Assembly (NCBI GenBank): GCA_023897205.1
Contig: JAHWDD010000010.1
Span: forward strand, 744,001 to 808,000
From: Exophiala sp. HKRS030
Taxonomy: Eukaryota > Ascomycota > Eurotiomycetes > Chaetothyriales > Herpotrichiellaceae
Length of the DNA: 64,000 bases
Reading direction: 5' to 3'
Below, piece after piece: positions 22,206 through 32,882 of the stretch (positions are counted from its first letter, which is position 1; each line of letters begins with the position of its first letter). The notes beneath the pieces were generated by a model. The model was not told the origin of the DNA and did not search any database. It worked only from the letters and a program-made list of their open reading frames with translations. Position numbers and translations under genes: made by a program.

Positions 22206-22562
22206 GTGATAGTCTGAGAAATTTCAAAGAGTGGCGAACTCATAGTGCGTCGATGCGTGGATCATAGTTCGCACCTGCAAAGTCTCCTCGAAACTCCGGT
22301 ACTGAGAAATTTGCCAACTGGGTCTGCCCGGCTTGGTTGAGTACATGTATTGATGTATAGATGTAAGACTTACAGAAACGTCAGATGTTGTCTTCGGTTA
22401 GCTCAAGCCTTGCGCTTGTGGACTCCGCAGTCCCTCCTACGTCAACAATGATTTCTTCGCGACTTCTTAGTTTATTACACTGTATCGACCTGACTTCTGT
22501 TTGTCACATATACGCAAGTCCAATAGACAATTTTACTCATTGTCGTTTGCACGAGCTTACAA

Positions 22563-22595
22563 TACCACGATACCCTGAAAATCGGGATATTGTGG
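22563..22595. promoter_or_regulatory. Inverted pair of operator-like motifs before the EthD gene
   Basis: CGGGATATTGTGG at 22583-22595 is a full match to the module consensus YSGGATATYGTGG. A second, inverted relative occupies 22563-22575 (plus strand ACCACGATACCC; reverse GGGTATCGTGG). The pair lies about 200 bases before the ATG at 22799 in non-coding DNA. A binding role is inferred from recurrence at other promoters of this module. Confidence 0.6.
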
Positions 22596-22798
22596 TTTTG
22601 AAGCCATTCAGCATTGCTCGGATATAATACGGCTCTTCGGCGTTCCTTATAAAACCTCGTGTGGCATGTGGCTGGCCATATCCGGGGTCATGCTAGGAGG
22701 CTTATTCCATAAAAGTAATACGCTGAGCCCACCGCTGCACGCACCATCACCAGACTCTGTTTAACACTTTCCAGGACTATTAGTCCCCGTCGTCCCCA

Positions 22799-23167
22799 AT
22801 GCCGAACACGCCTGCTGTGAAGCTAGTTGCCTTTCTGACAAGGAGGTCTGACTTTTCGCACGAACAGTTCCAGCAATATTACGAAGACAGGCACGCGCCG
22901 CTAGCCCTTAAGGCTCTCCCAAAGATCTCAAAATATGTGCGAAACTATGTCGATCAAGATGCAATGTTCAATAACCGTCCGGGAGGGGCACCTTGCGATG
23001 TAGTCACAGAAGTGTGGTGGGATACCAAGGAGGACTATGAGGAGTGTCAGGCATCTTGTGCAACTTCCCAACTTTATAAAGAGGTCAAGGCCGATGAAGC
23101 AAGATTCATGGACGTGGAAGCAATTAAGATATGCTTAGTAAAGGAGAAGTGCTCAGAGATTGCATAG
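22799..23167 (+). CDS. EthD-domain protein
   Basis: Single exon, 122 residues, ATG at 22799. The sequence begins VKLVAFLTRRSDFSHEQFQQYYEDRHAPLALK, the hallmark of the EthD/dimeric alpha-beta barrel fold in which a conserved HAP segment follows a YxxxH-like region. The remainder holds a KYVRNYV strand, DVVTEVWWDTKEDYE and a terminal helix. EthD proteins occur beside ring-modifying oxygenases and P450s, sometimes as decarboxylases or cyclisation helpers, and often with no defined activity. An upstream pair of module motifs suggests co-regulation with the aromatic genes. Confidence 0.85.
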   Translation: MPNTPAVKLVAFLTRRSDFSHEQFQQYYEDRHAPLALKALPKISKYVRNYVDQDAMFNNRPGGAPCDVVTEVWWDTKEDYEECQASCATSQLYKEVKADEARFMDVEAIKICLVKEKCSEIA

Positions 23168-23692
23168 CTGAGGGCTCACAAAAGCCAGTGACCTATGTTA
23201 GAACTGAAGTTCCGCAAAGGGAACGTAGCAAGAATGGCCGCTGTCGATGTTAGCCGTTCCTGTCCCTGGCAGGCTCGCCGCCTAAGCGACCTATTATTTG
23301 TGTGAGACCGTTATCGCTACCTAGGTACTTCGAATGTGTTTTTAGCTCCATTTTTCTAGCTAAAATCATGCTTGGGGCCTTGTGTCATATAAATTGGTCT
23401 CTATCAGCATCGGCAGAGAAAAGAGACTTCCTCCTCCGAAATAGCTTTTATCTTGGTAGGCCGAGACCAAGCAGCGAAGGTGCACACCAAATTTTCAAGT
23501 AGCCAAAGCAGCGTCGCATTTCTGTCTGAGGAATAGTCTTCACCACGCAACACACATTCTGTTCCTCAAGCAAACGGCCAGTGAAAGTGACATATGGAGA
23601 ATTTGAGGCATCGAAACAATCCACCACTTGAAGGACGTACAATATTCCCCCTAGCATAAGAACCCTTCTAGCCCCCTACTTGTGGTTGTACC
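23168..23692. other. Intergenic, no gene seen
   Basis: Spacer between convergent EthD and MFS genes. Two short frames (23302-23502 plus, 23448-23657 minus) have no domain. Confidence 0.6.
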
Positions 23693-25707
23693 CTAGTGGT
23701 ACACGTTCTTCTCGGCTTGAACATCATTTTCAAGGAAGATTTCAATTTTATCATTCATTTTCGGCCCAATATCTTCTAGCCAACAGGACCCCAGGATAGC
23801 AAGGCTGCCAAATCCGATTGACGCCAACGAGACATTCCTGAAAATAGGTCAGTGAAGTCTGGGGAATAGTTAAATCAAGGCGAGAACTCACTTGACACCC
23901 TCAACGTAGCTCTGCTGGAACGCTGCCGCAGCCGCTCCGATCATGGCAGTTGTCAACCCTTGGATCTTGGCCAGGGCGGTAGCGCCTTCAGGAAGAGCTG
24001 CAAGGAGGGCCTTTGCAATGGCCGGAGTAGCACCCGCAGCCTCGGCTGCTGCAATCACATGTTTTTCCGCATAGTTGGACTGAGTGGTTGTCAATATGGT
24101 CATAAAAACCGTATTAGCAACTGCACCTCCACCGGTTCTGGCAACACCGCCGAGCCCACCAACGATTCCCAGCTCAGTCTGCTCGGCTCCAAATTGGATG
24201 AAGACGATAGAGAGATACTGGACATAGCCAAAGAACATTGATGTCAGAAACGTAAATGCAATCCCGAGGCTCTCCTTTTGAGGCGTGATATAGGCATTTA
24301 AACCTCCAAAAAAGGTCATCAAGGTGAATGGGATGAACATTTGCAGTCTCCAATGTTTGAGCCGCCGGCCGAAGCAAGACAACATAAGGCTTCCAGCTAG
24401 GATCCCAAATCCCTGGACGGTGGAGAGCCAGTAAACCTTTGTGTCTGAAGTGGTGGCGTCTGTGAAGTATACATTGACCATTGTGGGCCAAGTTATATTT
24501 TGTCCGTAGTAGAACATGGTAACAACGAATCCACAGATGAATGGACTACCTAGAGTCCGACCCTTGTTTGCGGCGAAGAGTCTTGGTGGGGTCACAGGTG
24601 CCTTGAGCTTTGTGTTGAATGTTTCCCAGAGAGCAAAGAAAGCCAAAGTTACAAAACCACCCACAAGCAGTCCAATCACTTTTGGTGAGTTTGAGGGCAC
24701 CAGTTGCACAAAGGCAATGCCACATAAGATCATGATGGTGGCCCCAACAAAACTAGCCATGCCGACGTAGTCAAGCTCTCGAACAGCCTGATGCCAGGGA
24801 ATACCTCTTGGATGCTTCGGCGGGAAGTACACTTTATAACGGACGTCAGCAAAGCTTTGCAGGCCAAACCTTCAGATGACAGGAATGGAAAATACACTAT
24901 AGTCACGTCAGCAACGGATCATGCGAACTATTATGCCTGTATGGGGCTTACGACAGAGAACAAGAACCGCCATCGACATTCCTATTGACATCGTCACTCC
25001 CCAGTAGCCCCACCTCCACTAATAAGACAGATAGTTAGTCTTGGGGGGTTTTGCATCGAGGTAATCAGGGGGGGAGACATTACCGCATGATGCTTCGCGG
25101 CAATGCGTGATACAACAGGGCCGGCAATGAAATCAAAATAGAGACCGGCATCAGCGATGACGACTCCGATATGTTTCCACTTATTTGGTAGAAGCTCTGG
25201 TAAGGCAAATGACGCCAGCATGCAATTACCCGCACCGAACCCGAGAATGAAGTGCGAGGCGGCTGACTGAGTGATTGAATGAGAGGTAGCCCCAATGATA
25301 GACCCGATGAGCACAAGTGCGTTCCCAAATAGTATGAATGCTCTACGGCCGAACAGATCACTACTCGTACCACAGACCATGAAGGAGCTTGTGGCGCCCA
25401 TCGTATATACCGCGGTGAGCCAGGTTCCCTCTTGAGGGGCTGAGCCGAATTCTGTCGCCAACTGGTTCTGGATAATGCTGAAAAAGGAGACGGGCCAGAA
25501 GGAGATACCATATGACAGTGCAAGAACCTGGCAGATATTAGAACAACCACGAGAACCGTGAGATAGACTTGGCTTTACCACAACAATAGCCCATGTTTTC
25601 ATCGTCACCTGGTCACTGCCGTTTGTATGTGGGTCTCTGATGCCGGCCTCGAGTTGCGATACGCAGTTTTCCTTTTCAGGTGTACACCGTTCGATCGAGA
25701 CGTCCAT
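23693..25707 (-). CDS. MFS transporter (fungal drug/siderophore-type)
   Basis: Exons from 5' to 3': 25579-25707, 25084-25527, 24952-25018, 23892-24831 and 23693-23837, 574 residues. The splices were set by frame: AIVV to VLALSYGISFWPVSFF, KHHA to WRWGYWGVTM, and VEGVK to NVSLASIGFGSL. The fourth exon start at 24831 is the least certain. The A-loop-like segment GTSSDLFGRRAFILFG and FILGFGAGNCMLASFALPELLPNKWKHIG match the fungal TRI12-like family; 12-14 helices are visible. Placed inside the central module with a module motif in its upstream region, it may import an aromatic acid or export an intermediate. It is not similar enough to assign to the bacterial MhpT family. Confidence 0.87.
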
Positions 25708-26564
25708 GTTCGAATGTGGTGCAGTGGAACTTCAATTATTGTGTCGATAGTGTTCGCTTTCCTCAAATATGTCGCCTTAAGCCTTGTAGGTAAGACAGCC
25801 CTCACGATCTAGTCGGGGTCTAAGGAAAGCTGAACTTTTCGTCGTAGCGATATGAGATATCAGCTCGCTTGTTATGCAAACGCCAATAGCCCTCCATACC
25901 ACGGGTATAGAGAGCTCCGTTCACAGATTACATCGGATATTGTGGTTGTGCTGTAACTTGGGCCCCGTAGCAACCGGAGGATATGTATTGGTATGGAGAA
26001 ACCACATTTACCCGTATTAATCCACCATTTGAGGTTTCAACTTCTCTTTTCCCAGATCCTAGGACCCCTCAAGGGCCTGCTGTAGTCTCCATGAATGGGG
26101 ACCTATAGTCATGGAGAGAATTAATCTCGTAGCCGAGGACAGCGTCCTTGCCTTCTGCAATTGATCAAGATTATAGGTACCCACAGTCGAGGAACTCGCG
26201 GAACCGCAGGCTCACAGCCATGGGGAAGGATTTCCCGCCTGTCTTCTACTCGTCTGGGCACCTTATGCTCCCTTAGTGGTGATAAAGGGTGAATTCCATC
26301 ATTTTTCATTCCTCATTATATCCTTATGGAGGCTCCACTTTTGGTATCCTCATATGCAGCCCCCGTAAAGAAAGAAATAATTGACCTCATACTATTCTCT
26401 CATAGAAGAACAAGGTGGCCTGTTGTCTCTCCGGTCCTCCTTTGACTCGACCGGTCTCGACCGCTTTCAACCACGGCTAACCTGGTATGTTTGCCTTCCT
26501 TTTTCTAGTAATTGCTGCTGATGGTCGCCTCGTGCCAACATCTAGCTCGCTGCGTATCTTCATA
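25708..26564. promoter_or_regulatory. Divergent upstream region of MFS and alpha/beta hydrolase genes
   Basis: 857 bases without a gene. It contains one strong module motif (25934-25945) and a looser inverted relative, ACCACATTTACCCG at 26001-26014. Just before the hydrolase ATG a GTATGT donor (26485) and a TCTAG acceptor about 60 bases later, with a CTGAT branch, suggest a 5' leader intron. Confidence 0.5.
25934..25945 (+). promoter_or_regulatory. Operator-like motif CGGATATTGTGG
   Basis: Matches the module consensus from its second base onward and is preceded by T. It lies 227 bases before the MFS start and about 620 bases before the hydrolase start. Function is inferred from recurrence only. 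Confidence 0.6.
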
Positions 26565-27399
26565 ATGCTAGTGGATTCGATCATTAAAACCGGTCCTCTG
26601 CCAGCGGTTGTGTTTATTCCTGCCTCCTTCTCCCCGACTTCGTTCTACAACAAGACCATTGACAAGCTCCGAGTGATTGGGATCGAGGCAATAATACACA
26701 GTCTACCATCAGCGAGCCGAAGGCCGCCTGAACAGGCAGCCACATTAGCAGAAGATGTCGCGTACTTTCACGATGTCGTTGCAAAACTCGTCGATCAGGG
26801 CAAAGATGTTGCTCTCGTTATGCATTCGTACGGAGGTATTGTGGGTACAGAGGTCTGCAGAGGGCTAACGAAGAAAGAGAGAGAAGGAAATGGTATGAAG
26901 GGAGGGCTGGTAAGACTGGTGTATGTCACTGCAGTTGTGCCGATGCTTGGACAGTCTCTGAATGATGTGCTGGGATCTCCAGCGAATCTGAAGACCCAGG
27001 TGAGGGAATTAGCGTATCTTTGTTTCAACACGGAGATCTAACCTTGCACAGGACGGGTACATGAGAAATGAACCATATGAGGACTGCGCAAAGTCTCAAT
27101 TCTCAGATTTACCGCTGCAAGAAGGAGTTGCTTGGGTCAAACGAATGACTGTTCATTCGGCAGCCAGTTTTGCGGACAAGCTGATGTTTGCGGGTTATAA
27201 CTATCTTCCTGTGTCATGGTTACTGTGTGAAGACGATCATATCCTGACTGCAGACTTCCAACGACAGACTATTGTGATGATCGAACGGGAGAGTGGAAAC
27301 AAAGTTGCTGTTAGTAGACTTAGAGCTGGACACTTTCCAAACGCGAGTATTCCGGAAGACACGGCGAATGCTATATTCGAGGCGATTACGGCGGAATGA
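26565..27399 (+). CDS. Alpha/beta hydrolase
   Basis: Exons 26565-26999 and 27052-27399 give 260 residues (NLKTQ joined to DGYMRNEPY). The fold signs are PAVVFIPASFSPTSFYN at the first strand, the nucleophile elbow VMHSYGG, an acid in LCEDDHIL and the histidine in RAGHFPN, so the triad is complete. An in-frame ATG at 26487 would add 26 residues but overlaps a probable leader intron, so 26565 is preferred. Proteins of this group are esterases, lactonases or C-C hydrolases. Next to a class B flavin monooxygenase it could cleave a Baeyer-Villiger ester or lactone; substrate not proven. Confidence 0.85.
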
Positions 27400-27599
27400 A
27401 GCAGTATCTCTCTTCGTATATCGGCGGCTTAAAAAGTTCATGATATATTTCCTCTTGCACATAGAGCCTAGATTGGCAGTGTTTGCGTTTCTTGACCGAC
27501 GGCCGTTGCTGGAGGTCTCGAAGACAGGATCATCCTGGATCCCATTTGCAAATTAGCGGACCCCAGGGGGAGGCAAGGATCTCATCATGGGAAGAGGTA

Positions 27600-27611
27600 C
27601 CACATTACCCG
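27600..27611 (-). promoter_or_regulatory. Variant operator-like motif before the SDR gene
   Basis: Plus strand CCACATTACCCG; reverse CGGGTAATGTGG. It shares the 11-mer TAATGTGGTAC with the site at 43500-43512 between mhpC and mhpD. It lies about 260 bases before the ATG at 27872. Confidence 0.45.
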
Positions 27612-27871
27612 ACTCAGTGAGGTTCTGAATTTATTGCGCTAAAGTGTCTGATCACTGCAGTCTATCCATTGAGATTTTGTTGAAGAAAGCGAGGTATCCA
27701 GCTGAATCCGGCGACTCCTGCAACTTTTCTTATCTTTCTACTATCATCTCGTGTTTGCGATCATCTAGGAAATGCGTTACGGCACCTAAAATATCAGCTG
27801 CTAATCGTCCAATTTCTCACGTCTCTCATCCTTGAACAACTTTTATTGGATTGTTGAAACGCGTCGCCGCC

Positions 27872-28684
27872 ATGACGTTTGCTGGCAAGGTTGTAGCTAT
27901 TACCGGAGCCGCATCTGGGATCGGTCTTGCCACAGCGAAAGTACTGGCTTCTTCAGGTGCTAAGCTAATCCTGGCAGACGCTCAGGAGAAGGCACTTCAA
28001 GCAGTGGAGAAGGAATTAACTGCTTCGAGCTCTGAAGTGCTTTGTTCTGTGGTCGATGTTCGGTCTCGCGAGAGCGTCGAGGCGTGGATTCTGAAGGGCG
28101 TGGAAACCTTTGGAAAACTGGACGGTGCGGCGATCTGCGCCGGGGTAACAGGGAAGCAGATAATGAAGGACGATATCCAGGATATCGATGACAATGACTG
28201 GAATTTTGTCTTTGACGTCAATGTCAAAGGTACATTGAACACTTTAAGAGCTATTTATGCGACCCTCAAAGATGGCGCCTCGGTCGTGACCATGGCTAGT
28301 CTGGCCGGTGTGACTGGAATCCCCAAAAATGGTGCTTATGTGGCTTCAAAGCACGCTGTCGTCGGTCTCTCAAGGACAGCGACCATAGAATTGGGACATA
28401 AGAATATTCGAGTGAACTGCGTTTGTCCGTGAGTACTTGCTCAACTGATTTCCGATGAATTCTGAGAATCACTAACGTTGGTGTCTCGCAGTGGCCCTAT
28501 TGAAACCCCCATGATCTCACATCTGAGAGGCCCAGGGCAAGACGCGTTCAAGCAAATGGCGCCGCTGGGAAGAAATGGTCAGCCAGAGGAGGTGGCAAAT
28601 CTCATACAGTGGCTGCTGTCGGATGCGTCCTCTTTTATGAGCGGAACTACTCAAGTAATTGATGGCGGATTTTACAATCAGTAA
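27872..28684 (+). CDS. Short-chain dehydrogenase/reductase (classical, NAD-type)
   Basis: Exons 27872-28428 and 28492-28684, 249 residues. The intron splits the codon for Pro in NCVCPGPIETPM, the typical SDR Pro-Gly motif, confirming the junction. Motifs: TGAASGIG, LADAQ (acidic residue, NAD), CAGV in place of NNAG, catalytic Ser in TMASLAG and YVASK. Length and layout match classical SDRs such as cis-dihydrodiol or hydroxyacyl dehydrogenases. In this module it may oxidise an alcohol or dihydrodiol intermediate. A variant module motif lies upstream. Confidence 0.87.
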
Positions 28685-29097
28685 TTCAAGCTCTCATATG
28701 GAGCTGTACTGCGTGTCGACTTCATACTTCATACTTGGGAAAAAATCAAATGGGAACGAGAATTCTGAACGGCTGCAACAGCTGATCTGTCTGGTACCGA
28801 TCACCCTTGGAGCATGCAGTTTCCAACTAGATCCTTCTAAACTTTCTATCACGAATTCTTTTCAGATATATCCAGTATATCTCACCAAGAGCAGCGGTTA
28901 TTATGAAGGGTGCTACCACGCTCATGACGATAATGATGGTTTGAGAACAACAAAAAATTTGGAAGGCTAGCATTGACGCCAGAATGAGGCCTCTACTTAA
29001 AGACTATCCTACAGCAAAATGGTCAACGTGACAGTGTATTGAAGCAGTCAATTCTGACACACAGGCTTTGGAAACATATCATGGGATTGTCCAGTCT
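28685..29097. other. Intergenic, no gene seen
   Basis: Spacer between convergent SDR and KstD-like genes, with no domain-bearing frame. Confidence 0.6.
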
Positions 29098-30894
29098 TTA
29101 ATCTTGAGTCCGTTGCGCAATATTGTCCATCGCAATGTACGAAAATGTGATTGCAGGCCCCAATGTTGCACCTGGACCTGCATATCTCCTCCCCATAACG
29201 CTTGCCGTGGTATTTCCTGCTGCATAAAGTCCTGGAATAGGGTTGCCATCTTCCCTCAAGACACGTGCGAACTCGTCCGTCAGAAGACCTCCTTTGGTAC
29301 CCAGATCTCCTGGGTAGATTCTGAGGGCATAAAAGGGGGATTTTGCGATAGTGCCGAGATTCGGGTTTGGCTTGTGATATGGATCGCCGAAGAAGTTATC
29401 GTACGCATTCTTTCCGCGGTTAAAATCCTCGTCGACACCTTTGAGGGCGAAACCGTTGAACCTTTCCACAGTAGTTTGCAGGCTTGTAGGGTCGATATTT
29501 ATCTGTTTTGCTAGGCCACCGACAGTGTCATCTCTGTAAATGAAGCCATTCTCAATAGCCCATTTCGGTGTGGAGCGCGGGCCGAAGCGAGCCAGCATGT
29601 AATTGTTGCGGTGCCTTGAATCGAGGATGATCCAGGAGGGTATAGCAGCGGTGGTTTCGTGGTGCTTATTCATGGTCTTACCAAAGTCATCGTAGTCAAG
29701 AGATTCATTCATATAGCGGGAGCCCTTGCCGTCAACGATGATGGCATGGGGGAATGATCGGACGGTGAGATCGAAGATGGGTGTTTCGCCCACAATGATC
29801 ATGGGCATCCACCATGCTGAGTCCATCAAGTCCACTGCAGCCCCGAGCTTCTGACCAGCCCTGATAGCATCGCCTTGGTCTCCTGGCGATGCCACACTCC
29901 ATTGAGCATGAATCGCCCTTTTCTGGTACTGCTCACGCATCGCTGAGTTTTTGGCAAAACCCCCTGCTGCCAAAAGGACCCCTTTCCTGGCTCCGATCCT
30001 CAATTTCTTCCCGTCTCTCTCCACAAGCGTTCCAATCACCTTGCCATCCTTGTCGCTTATAAGGTCCACTAAGCCAGTCTCCCGCCAAATCTCAGTCCCA
30101 TGCTGCTTGTTGAGATAAAGCAACTGGCCAACCAAGCTCTTTCCGAATGTCACAGGCTTCTGGCCAATCAGCATGCGAAGACACATCTTTGCAATCATCC
30201 CACTGAATTTATAGAAGTCGTAAAGATGCGCGCCCATGCGATATATATGCGGGGTTTCGTCACAATAACACGCAGGAGCCGGGTCGCCCGGGAGCCTGAT
30301 CATCGAGCGCCAGGATCCGAGTTTCTTGAGGTCGAAGACCTGGCCTTCGATTACACGACCAAGTGCTTTGGAGCCGGGTTCGAGACAATGGTAATCAGGA
30401 TAGCCTAATGCAGCATGCCACTTGAACCCCAGACCTTCCAGATACCTGACCATCTGTGGGCTTTGGTCAATGTATGCCTGCTTTCTTTCCTTGGTGCTAG
30501 ATGGTGTGTTCGGCGGGACAATGGCTTCAAGATAGCGGAGACCCTCCTCCGCGCTATCTTCCAGACCTGCTGCCTTTGACACATGGTTGTTTGGAACCCA
30601 GAGCGCGCCGCCAGAGTACGCACTAGATCCACCGATTTTGGGTGTCTTCTCAAGGACCAGCGGCTCCAGTCCATGATACTTTGCGCGCAACGCGGCTGTG
30701 AGGCCTCCTGCTCCTGATCCGACAACAATAACATCGGACACTTTGTCAAACCCTGTTACGTCCAGGATCCTGGTGGTAGACAAGCGGGCTAAGTGTATGC
30801 GCTTGCAATCTATCGAGAAGCCACTGTATTCGCTGGGACGGACTGACCGAAAAAAAAGGCCATAAGGCTTCGGTACGCAGAATAACGGCTGCAT
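29098..30894 (-). CDS. FAD-dependent oxidoreductase, 3-ketosteroid Delta1-dehydrogenase/fumarate reductase-like
   Basis: Intronless, 598 residues, ATG at 30894. Residues 54-64 read DVIVVGSGAGG and continue to LVLEKTPKIGGSSAYSGGALWVP, the FAD_binding_2 dinucleotide and the SxxSGG loop of KstD enzymes. Internal YMNESLDYDDF and LDSRHRNNYMLARFGP, and the C-terminal YPGDLGTKGGLLTDEFARVL with GLYAAGNTTASVMGRRYAGPGATLGPA, are family hallmarks. Family members introduce a double bond next to a ketone in steroids or cyclic ketones. The first 50 residues are basic and aromatic, look like a leader, and have no counterpart in bacterial relatives; an organelle presequence or a mis-set start are both possible. 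In this module it may desaturate an alicyclic ketone on the way to an aromatic ring. Confidence 0.85.
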   Translation of the reverse strand: MQPLFCVPKPYGLFFRSVRPSEYSGFSIDCKRIHLARLSTTRILDVTGFDKVSDVIVVGSGAGGLTAALRAKYHGLEPLVLEKTPKIGGSSAYSGGALWVPNNHVSKAAGLEDSAEEGLRYLEAIVPPNTPSSTKERKQAYIDQSPQMVRYLEGLGFKWHAALGYPDYHCLEPGSKALGRVIEGQVFDLKKLGSWRSMIRLPGDPAPACYCDETPHIYRMGAHLYDFYKFSGMIAKMCLRMLIGQKPVTFGKSLVGQLLYLNKQHGTEIWRETGLVDLISDKDGKVIGTLVERDGKKLRIGARKGVLLAAGGFAKNSAMREQYQKRAIHAQWSVASPGDQGDAIRAGQKLGAAVDLMDSAWWMPMIIVGETPIFDLTVRSFPHAIIVDGKGSRYMNESLDYDDFGKTMNKHHETTAAIPSWIILDSRHRNNYMLARFGPRSTPKWAIENGFIYRDDTVGGLAKQINIDPTSLQTTVERFNGFALKGVDEDFNRGKNAYDNFFGDPYHKPNPNLGTIAKSPFYALRIYPGDLGTKGGLLTDEFARVLREDGNPIPGLYAAGNTTASVMGRRYAGPGATLGPAITFSYIAMDNIAQRTQD

Positions 30895-31233
30895 GTGGTT
30901 GACTGAATGGCCCAGAGATCACGACCGGCCAGTATCAACCCGGTATTGTGCTCTTGAATGCTCGATACTTTGACTCGTCACAATTTCTGCACGATTGATG
31001 GAGCTCTATCCTGGGGCTTTTTTGAGTATATTGTGACCTGTAAATTGTTCATCCATCTAACGGTGTGGAAGAACCATCTGTGGTGCCTGAATTGTTCACC
31101 AACCTCGATTGAGATAGTGAGACCGATCAATAAGTTTGGCCAACGACCTGCCACCATTTCCGAAACCCTAGGGGACAAATGTGGAGGTTGTGAGGGGCCA
31201 AAATCTAAGCCCTTTTACAGATCTTGGGCAGTG

Positions 31234-31246
31234 CCACGATATCCGG
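31234..31246 (-). promoter_or_regulatory. Operator-like motif CCGGATATCGTGG between KstD-like and epimerase genes
   Basis: Plus strand CCACGATATCCGG; full match to the module consensus on the minus strand. It sits in the 506-base divergent upstream region, 155 bases before the epimerase ATG and 340 before the KstD-like ATG. A partial relative, CCCGGTATTGTG, lies at 30939-30950. Confidence 0.6.
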
Positions 31247-31400
31247 GCCTGTGGGCTGGAGCTTGAACTATTTCTGGGACGAATCGTGACTTCAGCGTCC
31301 TCAATCGTTCATAAAGTCGGCAAGGTGTAGTCATCGTCAATATAGAGGTCTCGAAGAGCTACTAAATCTGTGGCCACCGGGGAGCCAATATTCCCCGAAA

Positions 31401-32360
31401 ATGAAAACATTAATTATTGGTGCGACAGGTTATATCGGTTCCCGGATCGCTCACAAATTTCGATCACAGGGAGATGATGTCTACGGATTAGCACGCACAC
31501 AGAGAGGCCAGAGTGAACTCCTATCAGCAGGAATAACTCCTCTCCTAGGCGATTTGACGGCAATCGAACAGCTGACAGAACATCTGGATGATTTTGAGAC
31601 CATTGTCTTTGCCGCTACCGTCTCATTTGAAGATGAACAGCAAATCATAGGATCTCTCCTCAGCGGGTTTGCACAAGCAGGCAAAACGCTAATTTTCATT
31701 TCTGGATCTGGCGTCGTGTCAACTCCAGCTGTGAATGGTGAATGGAATGATTTTACAGCAGCAGAAGACGACCCTTTTCCTTTCAGCACCAAGCTGAGAA
31801 ACCGAGAGGTCAGGCTGGCTACCGAACAACTGGTTCTGAATGCAGCCAGAGACGGCTTTCGTGGCTTGATTATCCGACCCCCACTTGTCTGGGGTCATGG
31901 AGGGAGTATCCAAATTCCTCAGTTCTTTGAGTCGGCTCGCAAAACGGGCAACGTCTGCTACCTTGGGCTGGGACTGAATCTCTACTCACATGTGCACGTG
32001 GACGATGTGGCTACTGCTGCATATCTCGCATCTGAGAAAGCGGTCGCTGGAGGTGTCTATCACCTGGTTGCTGGTGAAGTCAACTTCCGGACCATCGCCG
32101 AGGCTGTTGGCGAAGTCACCGAGTGCCCCACCAGAAGCGTCACCCTTGCAGAAGCCGTCGAACTCTGGGGAAGCACTTGGGTCGAGATCGGATTGGCGGT
32201 TAACAGTCGCTTGCGTGCGCCGAAAGCGCGATCTGAATTAGGTTGGAGTCCGGAGCACGTGGATTTGGTTGCTGACATCAGGCAAGGGTCCTACAAGAAG
32301 GCATTCGAGGAGGCGAAGGGGACCGGCAGGTTTCAAAGCTACACCTGGAATGCCCATTGA
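31401..32360 (+). CDS. Extended/atypical SDR, NAD-dependent epimerase-like
   Basis: Single exon, 319 residues, ATG at 31401. The N-terminus has MKTLIIGATGYIGSRIAHKF, an atypical-SDR GATGYIG cofactor site, then ISGSGVVSTP and IRPPLVWGHGG, with HVDDVATAAYLA in the C-terminal half. The standard YxxxK pair is not evident; the expected region reads FSTKLRNREVR, so classical epimerase or dehydratase chemistry is doubtful. Fungal proteins of this type are annotated as NAD-dependent epimerase/dehydratase without proven activity. It shares a divergent promoter region, including one module motif, with the KstD-like gene. Confidence 0.82.
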   Translation: MKTLIIGATGYIGSRIAHKFRSQGDDVYGLARTQRGQSELLSAGITPLLGDLTAIEQLTEHLDDFETIVFAATVSFEDEQQIIGSLLSGFAQAGKTLIFISGSGVVSTPAVNGEWNDFTAAEDDPFPFSTKLRNREVRLATEQLVLNAARDGFRGLIIRPPLVWGHGGSIQIPQFFESARKTGNVCYLGLGLNLYSHVHVDDVATAAYLASEKAVAGGVYHLVAGEVNFRTIAEAVGEVTECPTRSVTLAEAVELWGSTWVEIGLAVNSRLRAPKARSELGWSPEHVDLVADIRQGSYKKAFEEAKGTGRFQSYTWNAH

Positions 32361-32677
32361 CAGCAATCAAGTGTTGTGTGTCAAGTCCGCGACATCCCTA
32401 TACAGTACATAATTATCTCGGTCTCGAGCGCCAGTAAGCGGACTTGCGCACTCCAAGTAAACGGAGGAATGTGAGCCATGCTTAGGAGCCATGCGTGAAT
32501 AGTTACTAGGACGGAGGGATTTGATCATTCTAGGCGAGCTCAACTAGGCCTAGCCTCGGAACGATTTGAGCAAATGGGAAGAAAGTTGACCATTTTGTAA
32601 CAGGTCTTCCGAGAGTACTCTGAATGGAGCTTTACCGAGGAGGGGTTTTGTGGAGCCGTTTTGTAGCTCTGGGGACC

Positions 32678-32691
32678 CCGGGATATTGTGG
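32678..32691 (+). promoter_or_regulatory. Operator-like motif CCGGGATATTGTGG before the regulator gene
   Basis: Full match to the module consensus with one further C at the 5' end, about 190 bases before the ATG at 32883. If the downstream regulator binds this motif, it would autoregulate; that is inference. Confidence 0.62.
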
Positions 32692-32882
32692 CATACTCCT
32701 CACATTATTATGCATAGTATTTTGTGCACGGGGGAATGTGGAGTCGAATGTCCTCCAGAAGGGCAGACGCTCGAAAACTAACCATGGATATCCATCTTAA
32801 GATTGGGTTCAAGATCTCGTTTGTCGGAGGATTGTCTGTAATCACTTCCACACACATCTAGATCCTCACAGTCCCAGAAATC

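Noticed and set aside
29098..30894. Calling this a true 3-ketosteroid dehydrogenase
   Set aside because: FAD motifs support the family only; no steroid genes accompany it, so the specific name is not justified.
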